Positions 8,143-16,922 are shown, counted from the stretch's first letter. The stretch is DNA of 27,235 nucleotides from an uncultured Oscillospiraceae bacterium (GCA_900763995.1 CAAFMK010000130.1:1-27235), one strand, 5' to 3'. Program-made: numbers and translations. The notes: generated by a model not told the origin, from the letters alone.

Positions 8143-8171
8143 AGTATATGGTCCGCCTGTCCCAGATATGT
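8143..8171 (-). promoter_or_regulatory. Candidate sigma-E promoter of spoIIP
   Basis: On the minus strand a -35-like ACATAT (8166-8171) is followed by a 15-base spacer and CATATACT (8143-8150). This is close to the Bacillus sigma-E pattern (-35 with ATA, -10 near CATACAnT). It ends about 45 bases before the spoIIP start. The spacing is plausible. The match is by eye, and the family of the gene is the main support. Confidence 0.4.
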
Positions 8172-8197
8172 CCACGGGGAGAATTGGCCGCCACGCC

Positions 8198-8226
8198 TTG
8201 TATTTCTTGGGGGAAAATAGTATAAT
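8198..8226 (+). promoter_or_regulatory. Vegetative (sigma-A) promoter of the miaB-mutS-mutL run
   Basis: TTGTAT (8198-8203), a 17-base spacer and a perfect TATAAT (8221-8226) precede miaB by 86 bases. It is divergent from the spoIIP promoter. This is the only strong promoter I see before miaB, mutS, mutL, miaA and hfq, which suggests a long shared transcript. Confidence 0.75.
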
Positions 8227-8244
8227 GATAAATCCAGAAACGGT

Positions 8245-8266
8245 GCCCTGTGCCCTTTTGCAGGGC
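8245..8266 (+). other. Stem-loop in the miaB leader
   Basis: GCCCTG (8245-8250) pairs perfectly with CAGGGC (8261-8266) around a 10-base loop in the roughly 80-base untranslated leader. A T-rich stretch follows after a few bases (about 8271-8280). It resembles a weak attenuator but the T-run is not adjacent to the stem. No known riboswitch class is recognisable. Confidence 0.3.
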
Positions 8267-8312
8267 CGGGCTTTTACTTTTATCATCAGCGCCTGTGCGC
8301 ATGGAGGTTTTT

Positions 8313-9725
8313 ATGGAACGCACCTCAACCCTTATCTCTCCCCAGGCCGTTGAGGCCCAGCTGGAGCACTGTCAGGCGGTGGCCCAGCTCACCGCCCAGT
8401 GGCCCCAGCAGCCACTGGCCTTTGTAGACACCTACGGCTGTCAGCAAAATGAGGCCGACAGCGAGCGCCTCCGGGGCTATCTGGAGCAAATGGGCTATGG
8501 CTTTACTGAGGATGAGGAGCAGGCCCAGATCATCGTCATCAACACCTGTGCCATCCGGGAGCACGCCGAGCAGCGGGTCTTTGGCAATGTGGGCGCCCTG
8601 GTTCATGTCAAGCGCCGCCACCCCAATCAGCTGATCTGTCTGTGCGGCTGTATGGTGCAGCAGCCCCATGTGGCCGATAAGATCCGGCAGTCCTACCGCC
8701 ATGTGGATCTGGTCTTTGGCCCCCACGCCCTGTGGAAGTTCCCTGAGATGATCCACACCCTGCTGACCCAGCGGGGCCGCATCTTCCAAAATACCGATGA
8801 GGCCGGCTCCATTGCCGAGGGCATCCCTCTGGTGCGCCAGGATAAGATCAAGGCATGGGTGTCCATCATGTACGGCTGCAACAACTTCTGCTCCTACTGC
8901 ATCGTCCCCTATGTCCGGGGGCGGGAGCGCTCCCGCAGCCCTCAGGACATCTTATCTGAGGTGGGCCAGTTGGTGGCAGAGGGGTACAAGGACATCACCC
9001 TTCTGGGCCAAAATGTGAACTCCTACGGCAAGGACCTGGAGGATCCCATGGACTTTGCCGACCTGCTGGAGCAGGTCAACGCCATCCCCGGGGACTTCCT
9101 CATCCGCTTTATGACCTCCCACCCCAAGGACGCCACCCAGAAGCTCTTTGAGACTATGGCCCGGTGTGAGAAAGTGGCCCCTGTCCTCCACCTGCCCTTC
9201 CAGGCGGGCAACGACCGGGTGCTGAAGGTGATGAACCGCCGCCACACCCGGGAGCAGTATCTGGAGAAGATCCGGGCCCTGAAGGCCCTCATCCCCGACA
9301 TCGTGCTCACCTCCGACATTATTGTGGGCTTCCCCGGTGAGACCACGGAGGAGTTTGAGGACACCTTAAAGGTGCTGGAGGAGGTGCACTTTGACGCCCT
9401 GTTTACCTTTATCTTCTCCCCCCGGCAGGGCACTCCCGCCGCCTCTATGGACGACCCGCTGCCCAAAGAGGAGAAGCTGCGCAACTTCAACCGGCTCACC
9501 GCCCTACAGGACTCCATCTCTGAGGAGAAGCACGCCGCCTATGTGGGCAAGACTGTGCGCTGTCTCATTGACGGACTGTGCGACGATGAGCGCTACGACC
9601 TCACCGCCCGCACCCCGGGCAACCGCCTGGTGCGTGTGGTGGGCGACAAGGGCGCTGTGGGCCAGTTTCGGGAGGTACGCATCACTGACGCCAACAAGTG
9701 GTCTCTCTTTGGGGAACTGGTGTAA
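8313..9725 (+). CDS. miaB: tRNA-2-methylthio-N6-dimethylallyladenosine synthase MiaB
   Basis: MiaB is a radical-SAM methylthiotransferase that adds a 2-methylthio group to i6A at position 37 of tRNAs reading UNN codons. It acts after MiaA, encoded three genes downstream. The protein has 470 residues, near the usual length. The N-terminal UPF0004 domain holds the auxiliary cluster cysteines in DTYGC (Cys43), NTC (Cys79) and CGC (Cys113). The radical-SAM motif is CNNFCSYC (Cys189, Cys193, Cys196). A C-terminal TRAM-like region ends the protein. The start is the ATG at 8313, with GGAGG five bases upstream; the frame is open 21 codons further but without a ribosome-binding site. The protein has an N-terminal extension of about 35 residues before the conserved domain. 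mutS follows after 50 bases. Confidence 0.95.
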   Translation: MERTSTLISPQAVEAQLEHCQAVAQLTAQWPQQPLAFVDTYGCQQNEADSERLRGYLEQMGYGFTEDEEQAQIIVINTCAIREHAEQRVFGNVGALVHVKRRHPNQLICLCGCMVQQPHVADKIRQSYRHVDLVFGPHALWKFPEMIHTLLTQRGRIFQNTDEAGSIAEGIPLVRQDKIKAWVSIMYGCNNFCSYCIVPYVRGRERSRSPQDILSEVGQLVAEGYKDITLLGQNVNSYGKDLEDPMDFADLLEQVNAIPGDFLIRFMTSHPKDATQKLFETMARCEKVAPVLHLPFQAGNDRVLKVMNRRHTREQYLEKIRALKALIPDIVLTSDIIVGFPGETTEEFEDTLKVLEEVHFDALFTFIFSPRQGTPAASMDDPLPKEEKLRNFNRLTALQDSISEEKHAAYVGKTVRCLIDGLCDDERYDLTARTPGNRLVRVVGDKGAVGQFREVRITDANKWSLFGELV

Positions 9726-9775
9726 CACCCCACCCCGTACCATATCAAAATGTTTCACAGGAGGCTGGTGACTTT

Positions 9776-12382
9776 ATGGCAGAACTCACCCCCATGATGC
9801 AGCAATATTTGGATATGAAAGCACAGTATCCGGACTCCATCCTGTTTTTCCGGCTGGGTGATTTCTATGAGATGTTCCACGAGGACGCCAAGCTGGTGTC
9901 CGGGGAACTGGATCTCACCCTCACCACCCGGGACAGAAACAAACCCCCAGAGGAGCGCACCCCCATGTGCGGTGTGCCCTACCACTCCTGTGACAGCTAT
10001 ATTGCCCGGCTCATTGCCAAGGGCTACAAGGTGGCCATCTGCGAGCAGACCGAAGACCCGGCCCAGGCCAAGGGGCTGGTCAGCCGGGACATTATCCGGG
10101 TCATCACCCCGGGCACCGTCATCTCCTCCTCCATGCTGGAGGAGTGGCGCAACAACTATCTGTGCTCCATCTGGAGCGACGGGTTGGTGTTTGGCCTTTG
10201 CCTGTGTGACATCTCCACTGGCGAGGTGTACGCCACCTCCCTCCCGGCAGAGGGGGACGGGCTGGGCCACCTGATCAATGAGCTGGGCCGCTTCTCCCCC
10301 ACTGAGGCGGTGCTGTCTGACCAGTGCTGGGCCATCCCAGCGCTGACCACCTTCTTAAGGGAGCGGCTCAACTGCCCCTGTGAGCGCATAACCGAGGAGC
10401 AATTTTCCTCCCCCTCGGCGCAAAAATTGGTGGAGCGCCAGTTCAAAACCGGGCTGGACTCCGTCCCCGCCGGGGATGTGGGGGCCAGCAGGGCGGCGGC
10501 TGGTCTGCTGGCCTATCTGTACGCCACCCAAAAGACTGATTTAGGCCACATCGCCACCTTCACCTACTACACCTCCAGCCAGTTTATGGAGCTGGATCTC
10601 AACGCCCGCCAGACCCTGGAGCTCACCGCCACCCTCCGCTCCAAGGACAAGCGGGGCTCTTTGCTGTGGGTGCTGGACAAGACCAAAACCGCCATGGGAG
10701 GGCGGCTGCTCCGGGGCTGGATGGAGCGCCCCCTCCTCTCCCCGGTACAGATCGCCCGGCGGCAGCAGGCGGTGTCCAATCTGGTGGAGGACGCCATCAC
10801 TAGGGAGGAGCTGGCCCTCTCCCTCCGGGAGGTCACCGACCTGGAGCGCCTTGTGGGCCGGGTGGTGTATGGCTCCGCTGGTGGCCGGGATCTGGCCGCA
10901 CTGTCCGCCGGTCTGGGTAAACTGCCCTATATCCGCCAGCTGCTGGAGCACTGCCCCTCCGCCCTGCTGCAAACACTGGTGGAGCAGCTGGACGACCTGC
11001 CCCAGCTGCGGGAACTGCTGGACTGTGCCCTGATGGATGAGGACAAGCTGCCCTTCTCCGTCCGGGAGGGGGGCTTCATCCGGGAGGGCTACAGCCCGGA
11101 GGTGGACGAGCAGCGGGATCTCATCGACCACGCCGCTGAGAAGCTGGCCCAGCTGGAGCTGCGCACCAAGGAGCAGACCGGCATCAAAAATATGAAGGTC
11201 AAATCCAACAAGGTCTTTGGCTACTATATTGAGGTGGCCAGGTCCCAGGCGGAGCTGGTGCCCGCCGACTGGGTGCGCAAGCAGACCACCGTGAACTCTG
11301 AGCGCTATATCTCTCAGGAGTTAAAGGAGCTGGAGCACGCCATCCTGTCCGCCCAGGACAAGGTGACCGCTCTGGAGTACCAGCTGTTCTGCCAGCTGAA
11401 GGAGCAGGTCTGTGCACAGGTGGATGCCATTCAGGCCACCGCCGGGGCGGTGGCACAGGTGGATGTGCTCACCTCCCTTGCCACCGTGGCCGCCTCCAAC
11501 AGCTACTGTATGCCCCAGGTGGACGACTCCGACACCCTGACCATTGTGGAGGGCCGTCACCCTGTGGTGGAAAAAATGCTCAAAAGCGCCCCCTTTGTCC
11601 CAAATGACACCCACATGGACGGCAACGAGGATCTGTGCGCCATTATCACCGGCCCCAATATGGCGGGAAAGTCCACCTATATGCGCCAGGTGGCCCTGAT
11701 TACCCTCATGGCCCAGATGGGCTCCTTTGTCCCGGCCAAGTCGGCCCACATCGGGGTGGTGGATCGGATCTTTACCCGCATCGGGGCCAGCGACGATCTG
11801 GCCGCTGGGCAGTCCACATTTATGGTGGAAATGAGCGAGGTCGCCCTCCTCCTCCACCACGCCACACGAAAATCCCTGCTGATTTTGGACGAGATTGGCC
11901 GTGGTACCAGCACCTATGACGGTATGGCCATCGCCCGGGCGGTGCTGGAGCACTGCGCCGACCACCGCCGGCTGGGGGCCAAGACCCTGTTTGCCACCCA
12001 CTACCATGAGCTCACCGCACTGGAGGGGGCCCTGGCCGGGGTGAAAAATTACAACATCGCCGCCCGAAAAAAAGGAACCGATGTGATTTTCCTGCGGAAG
12101 ATCCTCCGGGGCGGGACGGACGAGAGCTACGGCGTGGAGGTGGCCAAGCTGGCCGGGGTGCCCGACCGGGTCATCCGCCGGGCCAGAGAGATCTTGGCCG
12201 AGCTGGAGGCGGGCACCCCCGCCCACGCCACCACCCATTCCCCCAACCCAGAGCAGATCTCCCTGGGTGATCTGGGGAGACAGGGGGTCTTGGACAAGCT
12301 GCGCATGGTAGATGTCAACACCCTCTCCCCCATTGAAGCACTGAATTTTCTCTCTGAGCTCAAACAGGAGCTTGGGGATTGA
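9776..12382 (+). CDS. mutS: DNA mismatch repair protein MutS
   Basis: MutS recognises mismatches and small loops in new DNA and recruits MutL in an ATP-dependent step. The 868-residue protein starts MAELTPMMQQYLDMK. The mismatch-reading Phe-x-Glu is FYE at 30-32, the Walker A loop is GPNMAGKS at 626-633, and the Walker B pair is Asp705-Glu706 within LLILDEIGRG. Between these lies DDLAAGQSTFMVEM, the conserved ST-x-x-x-E segment, and FATHYHEL follows. The start is the ATG at 9776, with AGGAGG 11 bases upstream. A longer in-frame start lies inside miaB and is not credible. It is the MutS1 (repair) type by length and N-terminal domain. mutL follows after 67 bases. Confidence 0.96.
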   Translation: MAELTPMMQQYLDMKAQYPDSILFFRLGDFYEMFHEDAKLVSGELDLTLTTRDRNKPPEERTPMCGVPYHSCDSYIARLIAKGYKVAICEQTEDPAQAKGLVSRDIIRVITPGTVISSSMLEEWRNNYLCSIWSDGLVFGLCLCDISTGEVYATSLPAEGDGLGHLINELGRFSPTEAVLSDQCWAIPALTTFLRERLNCPCERITEEQFSSPSAQKLVERQFKTGLDSVPAGDVGASRAAAGLLAYLYATQKTDLGHIATFTYYTSSQFMELDLNARQTLELTATLRSKDKRGSLLWVLDKTKTAMGGRLLRGWMERPLLSPVQIARRQQAVSNLVEDAITREELALSLREVTDLERLVGRVVYGSAGGRDLAALSAGLGKLPYIRQLLEHCPSALLQTLVEQLDDLPQLRELLDCALMDEDKLPFSVREGGFIREGYSPEVDEQRDLIDHAAEKLAQLELRTKEQTGIKNMKVKSNKVFGYYIEVARSQAELVPADWVRKQTTVNSERYISQELKELEHAILSAQDKVTALEYQLFCQLKEQVCAQVDAIQATAGAVAQVDVLTSLATVAASNSYCMPQVDDSDTLTIVEGRHPVVEKMLKSAPFVPNDTHMDGNEDLCAIITGPNMAGKSTYMRQVALITLMAQMGSFVPAKSAHIGVVDRIFTRIGASDDLAAGQSTFMVEMSEVALLLHHATRKSLLILDEIGRGTSTYDGMAIARAVLEHCADHRRLGAKTLFATHYHELTALEGALAGVKNYNIAARKKGTDVIFLRKILRGGTDESYGVEVAKLAGVPDRVIRRAREILAELEAGTPAHATTHSPNPEQISLGDLGRQGVLDKLRMVDVNTLSPIEALNFLSELKQELGD

Positions 12383-12449
12383 CCCATATTTTCATTGATT
12401 TGCAGCCCTGTGGTGCTCTGCGCCCATCGGGCTGGAAAGGAGAGAGCCT

Positions 12450-14354
12450 ATGCCCACAATTCAGGTACTGGAATCCCATGTAGCCGACTTGATCGCCGCC
12501 GGTGAGGTGGTGGAACGGCCAGCCAGTGTGGTCAAGGAGCTGATGGAAAACGCCATTGATGCCGGGGCCTCTGCCATTACGGTGGAAATTGCCCACGGCG
12601 GGATGACCTTTCTCCGGGTCACTGATGACGGCTCTGGCATCCCTGCCCCCCAGCTGAGTACCGCCTTTCTCCGCCACGCCACCAGCAAGCTGCGCACTGA
12701 GTACGACCTGGAGGCCATCGGCACCTTGGGCTTCCGGGGGGAGGCACTGGCCGCCATTGCCGCCGTCTCCCGGATCGAGGTGCTCACCCGCACAGCGGAC
12801 GGGCCGCTGGGTGCCTCCCTCACCCTGGAGGGCGGGGTCTGCGGCCCGCTGGAGGAGGCGGGCTGTCCTCTGGGCACCACCATGGTGGTGCGGGATCTCT
12901 TTTTCAACACCCCCGCCCGGCTGAAATTTATGAAAAAGGACGCCGCCGAGGGGGCCGCTGTCTTTGCAACTGTTCAGCGGGTGGCCCTGTCCCACCCGGA
13001 GGTCAGTGTGAAGTTCATTCGGGATGGACGGCAGGATCTGCTCACCCCCGGGGATGGACAGCTGAAAAGTGCTGTCTACGCCGTTCTGGGCCGGGAACTG
13101 GCCCTGGGGTTTCGCCCGATCAGATCCAGCGGGGAGGAGATGTCGGTCTCCGGCTTTGTCTCTCTGCCCTCCTGCTGTCGGGGCAGCCGGAACTGGCAGT
13201 TCTTTTTTGTCAATGGCCGGCAGGTGAAGTCCAGGATCATGATGGCCGCTGTGGAGGAGGCCTATAAAAACCAGCGCATGGTGGGCCGGTTCCCCGGCTG
13301 TGTCCTCCATCTGGAGATCAAGCGAAATGGAGTGGATGTAAATGTCCACCCGGCTAAGACCGAGGTAAAATTTGACAATGAGCGGCAGGTGTTCTCCGCC
13401 GTCTACCACGCTGCCCTCTCCGGGCTGGAGGAGGGACACACCCACCCCCAGGCGGCCCTGAAAGCAGATGGTGCCCCTGCCAAAAAGATGGAGCCCCAGA
13501 GGGCTGCCCCACCCACCCACACGCCAGCTCCCACCCCTTCCCGCCCAGCTCTGCCATCCACACCCCCTTCCCCTGTTGTGGTGCGGGTGCACGACAGCGC
13601 CCGCAGCCCTGGTCCGGCGGTTTTGTCTCAGCCCACAGTCCCCCCGCCCCCGCCACCGGCTCCTCCCCAGATTTCATCTGTATCACCCCAGCCCGCCAGG
13701 GCTGTCTCACCCAAATCCCCTCCCCCCTCAGAAGGGGCCCCCATGAAAGAGGACACTCCCTTGACAGAGCAGCCCCCTCTTCTCTCAGCGCAGCCCGCCT
13801 GGCGGGTGGCCGGGGAGGTGCTCAACACCTACATCCTTGTGGAGCAGGGGGATACCGTCTATTTTATTGACAAGCACGCCGCCCATGAGCGGATGAACTT
13901 TGACCGGATGAAGGCCGAGGGCTACCAGCCCATGGCCCAAACTCTGCTGGCCCCGGTCATCTGCCGCCTGTCTGCCCAGGAACAGGATGCTCTGCTCTCC
14001 CACGGCCCCCTGCTGATGGAGTTCGGCTTTGAGTTGGACGAGCTGGGCGGAGATGTGGCCGTGCGGCAGGCCCCATTCGATGTGGCTGCCGGGGACATCC
14101 CCGCCACATTGGAGGAGATCGCCCAGAAGCTGCTCACCACCGGCGGGGCTGACCCCTCTGCTGCCCGGGATGAGCTGCTGCACACTATGGCCTGCAAGGC
14201 CGCCATCAAGGGGGGCTGGAAAACCAGCCCCCAGGAGCTGGAGCGTGTGGCCCGGGCGGTGATGGAGGATGGCGTCAAATACTGCCCCCACGGCCGTCCT
14301 GTGGCCATTGAACTGACCAGAAAAGAGCTGGAAAAACAGTTTAAGCGCATCTGA
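12450..14354 (+). CDS. mutL: DNA mismatch repair protein MutL (endonuclease type)
   Basis: MutL couples MutS recognition to strand removal. The N-terminal GHKL ATPase shows ENAIDAGA (33-40), DDGSGI (59-64) and GTLGFRGEAL (91-100). The C-terminal domain has DKHAAHERMNFD (474-485), the counterpart of the metal-binding endonuclease motif DQHA-x2-E-x4-E, with Gln to Lys and the last Glu to Asp. It also has CPHGRP (612-617), the Cys-His motif of nicking MutLs. Together these mark the type found in bacteria without MutH, and no mutH is seen here. The 634-residue length is normal, but about residues 335-440 form an unusually proline-rich linker with a run of seven prolines. The start is an ATG with AAAGGAGA upstream. 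miaA follows after 15 bases. Confidence 0.95.
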   Translation: MPTIQVLESHVADLIAAGEVVERPASVVKELMENAIDAGASAITVEIAHGGMTFLRVTDDGSGIPAPQLSTAFLRHATSKLRTEYDLEAIGTLGFRGEALAAIAAVSRIEVLTRTADGPLGASLTLEGGVCGPLEEAGCPLGTTMVVRDLFFNTPARLKFMKKDAAEGAAVFATVQRVALSHPEVSVKFIRDGRQDLLTPGDGQLKSAVYAVLGRELALGFRPIRSSGEEMSVSGFVSLPSCCRGSRNWQFFFVNGRQVKSRIMMAAVEEAYKNQRMVGRFPGCVLHLEIKRNGVDVNVHPAKTEVKFDNERQVFSAVYHAALSGLEEGHTHPQAALKADGAPAKKMEPQRAAPPTHTPAPTPSRPALPSTPPSPVVVRVHDSARSPGPAVLSQPTVPPPPPPAPPQISSVSPQPARAVSPKSPPPSEGAPMKEDTPLTEQPPLLSAQPAWRVAGEVLNTYILVEQGDTVYFIDKHAAHERMNFDRMKAEGYQPMAQTLLAPVICRLSAQEQDALLSHGPLLMEFGFELDELGGDVAVRQAPFDVAAGDIPATLEEIAQKLLTTGGADPSAARDELLHTMACKAAIKGGWKTSPQELERVARAVMEDGVKYCPHGRPVAIELTRKELEKQFKRI

Positions 14355-14369
14355 AAAGAGGTGACTTTC

Positions 14370-15311
14370 ATGCCCCCAAAGATTCTTGTCATCACAGGCC
14401 CCACCGCCTCGGGCAAGACCCGCCTTGCGGTGGAGCTGGCCAAGGCCCACAATGGCGAGGTGGTCTCCGCCGACTCCATGCAGATTTACCGCCGCATGGA
14501 CATCGGCACCGCCAAGCCCACCCCTGAGGAGATGGATGGTGTCCCCCACCACATGATTGATGTGGCCCAGCCGGAGGAGTCCTTCTCCGTGGCCCGGTAT
14601 GTGGAGATGGCCGGGGCCTGTGTGGACGACATTCTGGCCCGGGGAAAGCTGCCCATTGTGGCGGGGGGAACGGGACTTTATATCGACTCCCTCCTGTCCG
14701 GGCGCACCTTTGCCCGCTTTGATACCAACAGCACCCTGCGGCAGGAGCTGGAGGAGCGCATCCGCACACAGGGCGGGGCCGCTTTGCTGGAGGAGCTGGC
14801 CAAGGTAGATCCGGACAGCGCCGCCCGCCTCCACCCCAATGACGAAAAACGCATTATCCGGGCACTGGAGGTCTACCAGTCCACTGGTAAAACCATCACC
14901 CAGCACAACCTTGAGACCCAGGCCATCCCGCCCCGGTATGAGGCCCTGACCCTGGGGCTGACCTTCTCCCACCGGGAGGATATGTGGGCCAGGATCGACC
15001 AGCGGGTGGACGAGATGATGGCGGCTGGGCTGGTGGCAGAGGTGCAGGCCCTGCTAAACAGCGGCATCTCCCAGCGCTGTACCTCCATGCAGGCCATCGG
15101 GTACAAGGAGATGGCCACCGCCCTTCAGGGGGACGGGGACACCCTGGCGGCAGCCCAGGAGATCAAGCTGCGCTCCCGGCAGTATGCCAAGCGGCAGCTG
15201 ACCTGGTTTCGCCGTAACCCCCACTGTCAATGGGTGGTCTGGGGACACCAGCCGGATTTTCCGGCCGCCCTCCACACTTCGACAGGATACATGAAAGAAT
15301 TCGGTATATGA
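14370..15311 (+). CDS. miaA: tRNA dimethylallyltransferase MiaA
   Basis: MiaA transfers a dimethylallyl group from DMAPP to N6 of A37 in tRNAs reading UNN codons, making the i6A substrate of MiaB. The 313-residue protein has the P-loop GPTASGKT (10-17), then DSMQIYRRMDIGTAKP, HHMIDV and VAGGTGLYI, all typical of the family. I start at the ATG at 14370, with AGAGG eight bases upstream. A GTG three codons earlier abuts that Shine-Dalgarno and is unlikely. It sits 15 bases after mutL. The mutS-mutL-miaA-hfq order is common in bacteria, and having miaB in the same run places both steps of ms2i6A synthesis together. Confidence 0.95.
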   Translation: MPPKILVITGPTASGKTRLAVELAKAHNGEVVSADSMQIYRRMDIGTAKPTPEEMDGVPHHMIDVAQPEESFSVARYVEMAGACVDDILARGKLPIVAGGTGLYIDSLLSGRTFARFDTNSTLRQELEERIRTQGGAALLEELAKVDPDSAARLHPNDEKRIIRALEVYQSTGKTITQHNLETQAIPPRYEALTLGLTFSHREDMWARIDQRVDEMMAAGLVAEVQALLNSGISQRCTSMQAIGYKEMATALQGDGDTLAAAQEIKLRSRQYAKRQLTWFRRNPHCQWVVWGHQPDFPAALHTSTGYMKEFGI

Positions 15312-15362
15312 TAGTAGTGCTCAGCCGGATCGTCCGGACAAAAGAAAAAAGGAGTGTTACAT

Positions 15363-15599
15363 ATGCAGAAAACAAATAATCTTCAGGAGATCTTCCTCAC
15401 CCAGGTTCGGCGTGACCGCCGCCCCGTCACCATGTTTTTGATGAATGGCTTCCAGATGCGGGGCTATGTCACCGGATTTGATGCCTTCACCGTGGTATTG
15501 ACCAGCGATGGAAAACAGCAGATCGTCTACAAACACGCCATATCTACCATTGTCCCTGAGCGGCCCGTCCCCCTGTATGAGCCTGGTGGAGTGAACTGA
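15363..15599 (+). CDS. hfq: RNA-binding protein Hfq
   Basis: Hfq is an Sm-like hexameric RNA chaperone that binds small RNAs and A/U-rich mRNA. This 78-residue protein is a short Firmicutes form with almost no C-terminal tail. The Sm1 motif is FLMNGFQMRGYVTGFDAFTV and the Sm2 motif is YKHAISTI, with QEIFL near the start for the proximal (U-rich) face. The ATG at 15363 has AAAAGGAG eight bases upstream. It lies 51 bases after miaA. That gap holds a small CCGGA/TCCGG hairpin and a TATGAT-like hexamer without a good -35, so independent transcription is not shown. The HlyD-like gene follows after 51 bases. Confidence 0.95.
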   Translation: MQKTNNLQEIFLTQVRRDRRPVTMFLMNGFQMRGYVTGFDAFTVVLTSDGKQQIVYKHAISTIVPERPVPLYEPGGVN

Positions 15600-15650
15600 C
15601 CTCTTTGCCCCCTCCCCCTGTAAGCACATAGAAAGAAAAGGAATTGCCCC

Positions 15651-16922
15651 ATGAAAGAAGGAAAACTACTCATCACATTCATCATTGCCGCCATCTCCGG
15701 GGTGCTGGCCATCCACTGCGGTGTCCATATGTTCAACGCCTTCCATGAGCCCTACCACACTACCCTGGTCTATGCCTACACCGCCTATGACAGTGTGGAG
15801 GCAGATGGGTTCCTGGTGCGGGATGAGGTAGTTTTACCCAATCAATCCGGTATTGTGGAGCTGACCAGGGACGAGGGGGAAAAGGTGGGCATCGGACAGA
15901 CTGTCGCCCTGATCCACCGGGACACCCAGGCCCAGGCGGATCAGGCTCAGATCCGGGCCCTCACGCAGGAGATCAAGCTGCTGGAGTACGCCATGAACCG
16001 CAGCAGGAGAGCAGACTCTGTGGGCTCTTTGGATGAGGACATCCTGCGGGCCATTGTGTCCCTGCGTTCCTCCACGGCGCTGGGTGATTACTCCCATCTG
16101 GAAAATCAGGTGCGGATACTCAAAAGTGATATTTTAAAGCGGGGCTTTACCTACGGGGACACCCTGACCACCACCGCCCTCACCGCCCAGCTGCAAAACC
16201 TCACGGGACAGCTGGCCTTTTTAAAGCAGCGCTCCGCCACTGGCACCACCCAGGTGGTCTCCGACCAGTCCGGCATTTTCTCCAGCTTTGTGGATGGATA
16301 CGAATCCCAGCTTACTTTTGAAACTGTCATGGATCTGACCCCCTCTGCTGTGTCCCGGCTGTCCCAAAATCATACAGGGGGACAGGCCTCGGGGCTTGGA
16401 AAGCTCATTGTCTCCAATCTGTGGTATTTTGCCGCTGCTTTCCCCGCCGATATTACCCAGCGGCTGGACAAGGGGGACACGGCCCTGCTTCGTTTTACCG
16501 GTGATTTTACACAGGATGTCCCCATGACGGTGGAAAAAATCAGCAAACCAGAAGATGATATGGTCACCGTCATCTTTTCCTCCAACCGGTACCTCTCCCA
16601 AACCACTCTGCTGCGCCGCCAGAGCGTGGAGCTGATTTTTGACAGCTGGTCTGGCCTGCGCATCCCCAAAAGTGCGCTGCGCCTTGTGGAGAAAACTGTG
16701 ATGGATGAGCAGACTGGTGAGATCCGTCCCACCACCTCTCTTGGTGTATACACCCTGGTCAACGGACGGGCAGAGTTTAAAGAGGTCACCGTGTTGAAAG
16801 AAGGTAAGGACTACTATGTGGTCGACCCAGTTCAGATTGGACGCAGAACCCTGCGGGTGGGGGATGAGATCATCACCCAGGCCACCGATCTACAGGATGG
16901 ACAGCGCATCGTCTTAGATTGA
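15651..16922 (+). CDS. HlyD-like membrane-anchored adaptor protein
   Basis: This is a 423-residue protein with one N-terminal membrane segment (about residues 6-28) and a large outer part resembling HlyD/YknX-type periplasmic adaptors. Residues about 50-90 look like the first half of a lipoyl-like domain. A helical segment lies at about 95-180. A C-terminal beta-rich part includes LRIPKSALRLVE and VLKEGKDYYVV, typical of the HlyD C-terminal barrel. Adaptors of this kind normally work with an ABC or RND transporter, but no transporter gene is nearby. It lies between hfq and the YggS-sepF-divIVA group, all on one strand with short gaps, which hints at a cell-envelope or division role. That role is inference. 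The start is the ATG with AAAGGA eight bases upstream. Confidence 0.75.
   Translation: MKEGKLLITFIIAAISGVLAIHCGVHMFNAFHEPYHTTLVYAYTAYDSVEADGFLVRDEVVLPNQSGIVELTRDEGEKVGIGQTVALIHRDTQAQADQAQIRALTQEIKLLEYAMNRSRRADSVGSLDEDILRAIVSLRSSTALGDYSHLENQVRILKSDILKRGFTYGDTLTTTALTAQLQNLTGQLAFLKQRSATGTTQVVSDQSGIFSSFVDGYESQLTFETVMDLTPSAVSRLSQNHTGGQASGLGKLIVSNLWYFAAAFPADITQRLDKGDTALLRFTGDFTQDVPMTVEKISKPEDDMVTVIFSSNRYLSQTTLLRRQSVELIFDSWSGLRIPKSALRLVEKTVMDEQTGEIRPTTSLGVYTLVNGRAEFKEVTVLKEGKDYYVVDPVQIGRRTLRVGDEIITQATDLQDGQRIVLD

Noticed and set aside
12360..14972. Long minus-strand frames opposite mutL and miaA
   Set aside because: They are shadows of well-supported genes on the plus strand, with no start signals and low-complexity products.
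15284..15337. Promoter for hfq in the miaA-hfq gap
   Set aside because: A TATGAT-like hexamer overlaps the miaA stop, but no acceptable -35 lies at 16-18 bases. The small CCGGA/TCCGG hairpin has no T-run.
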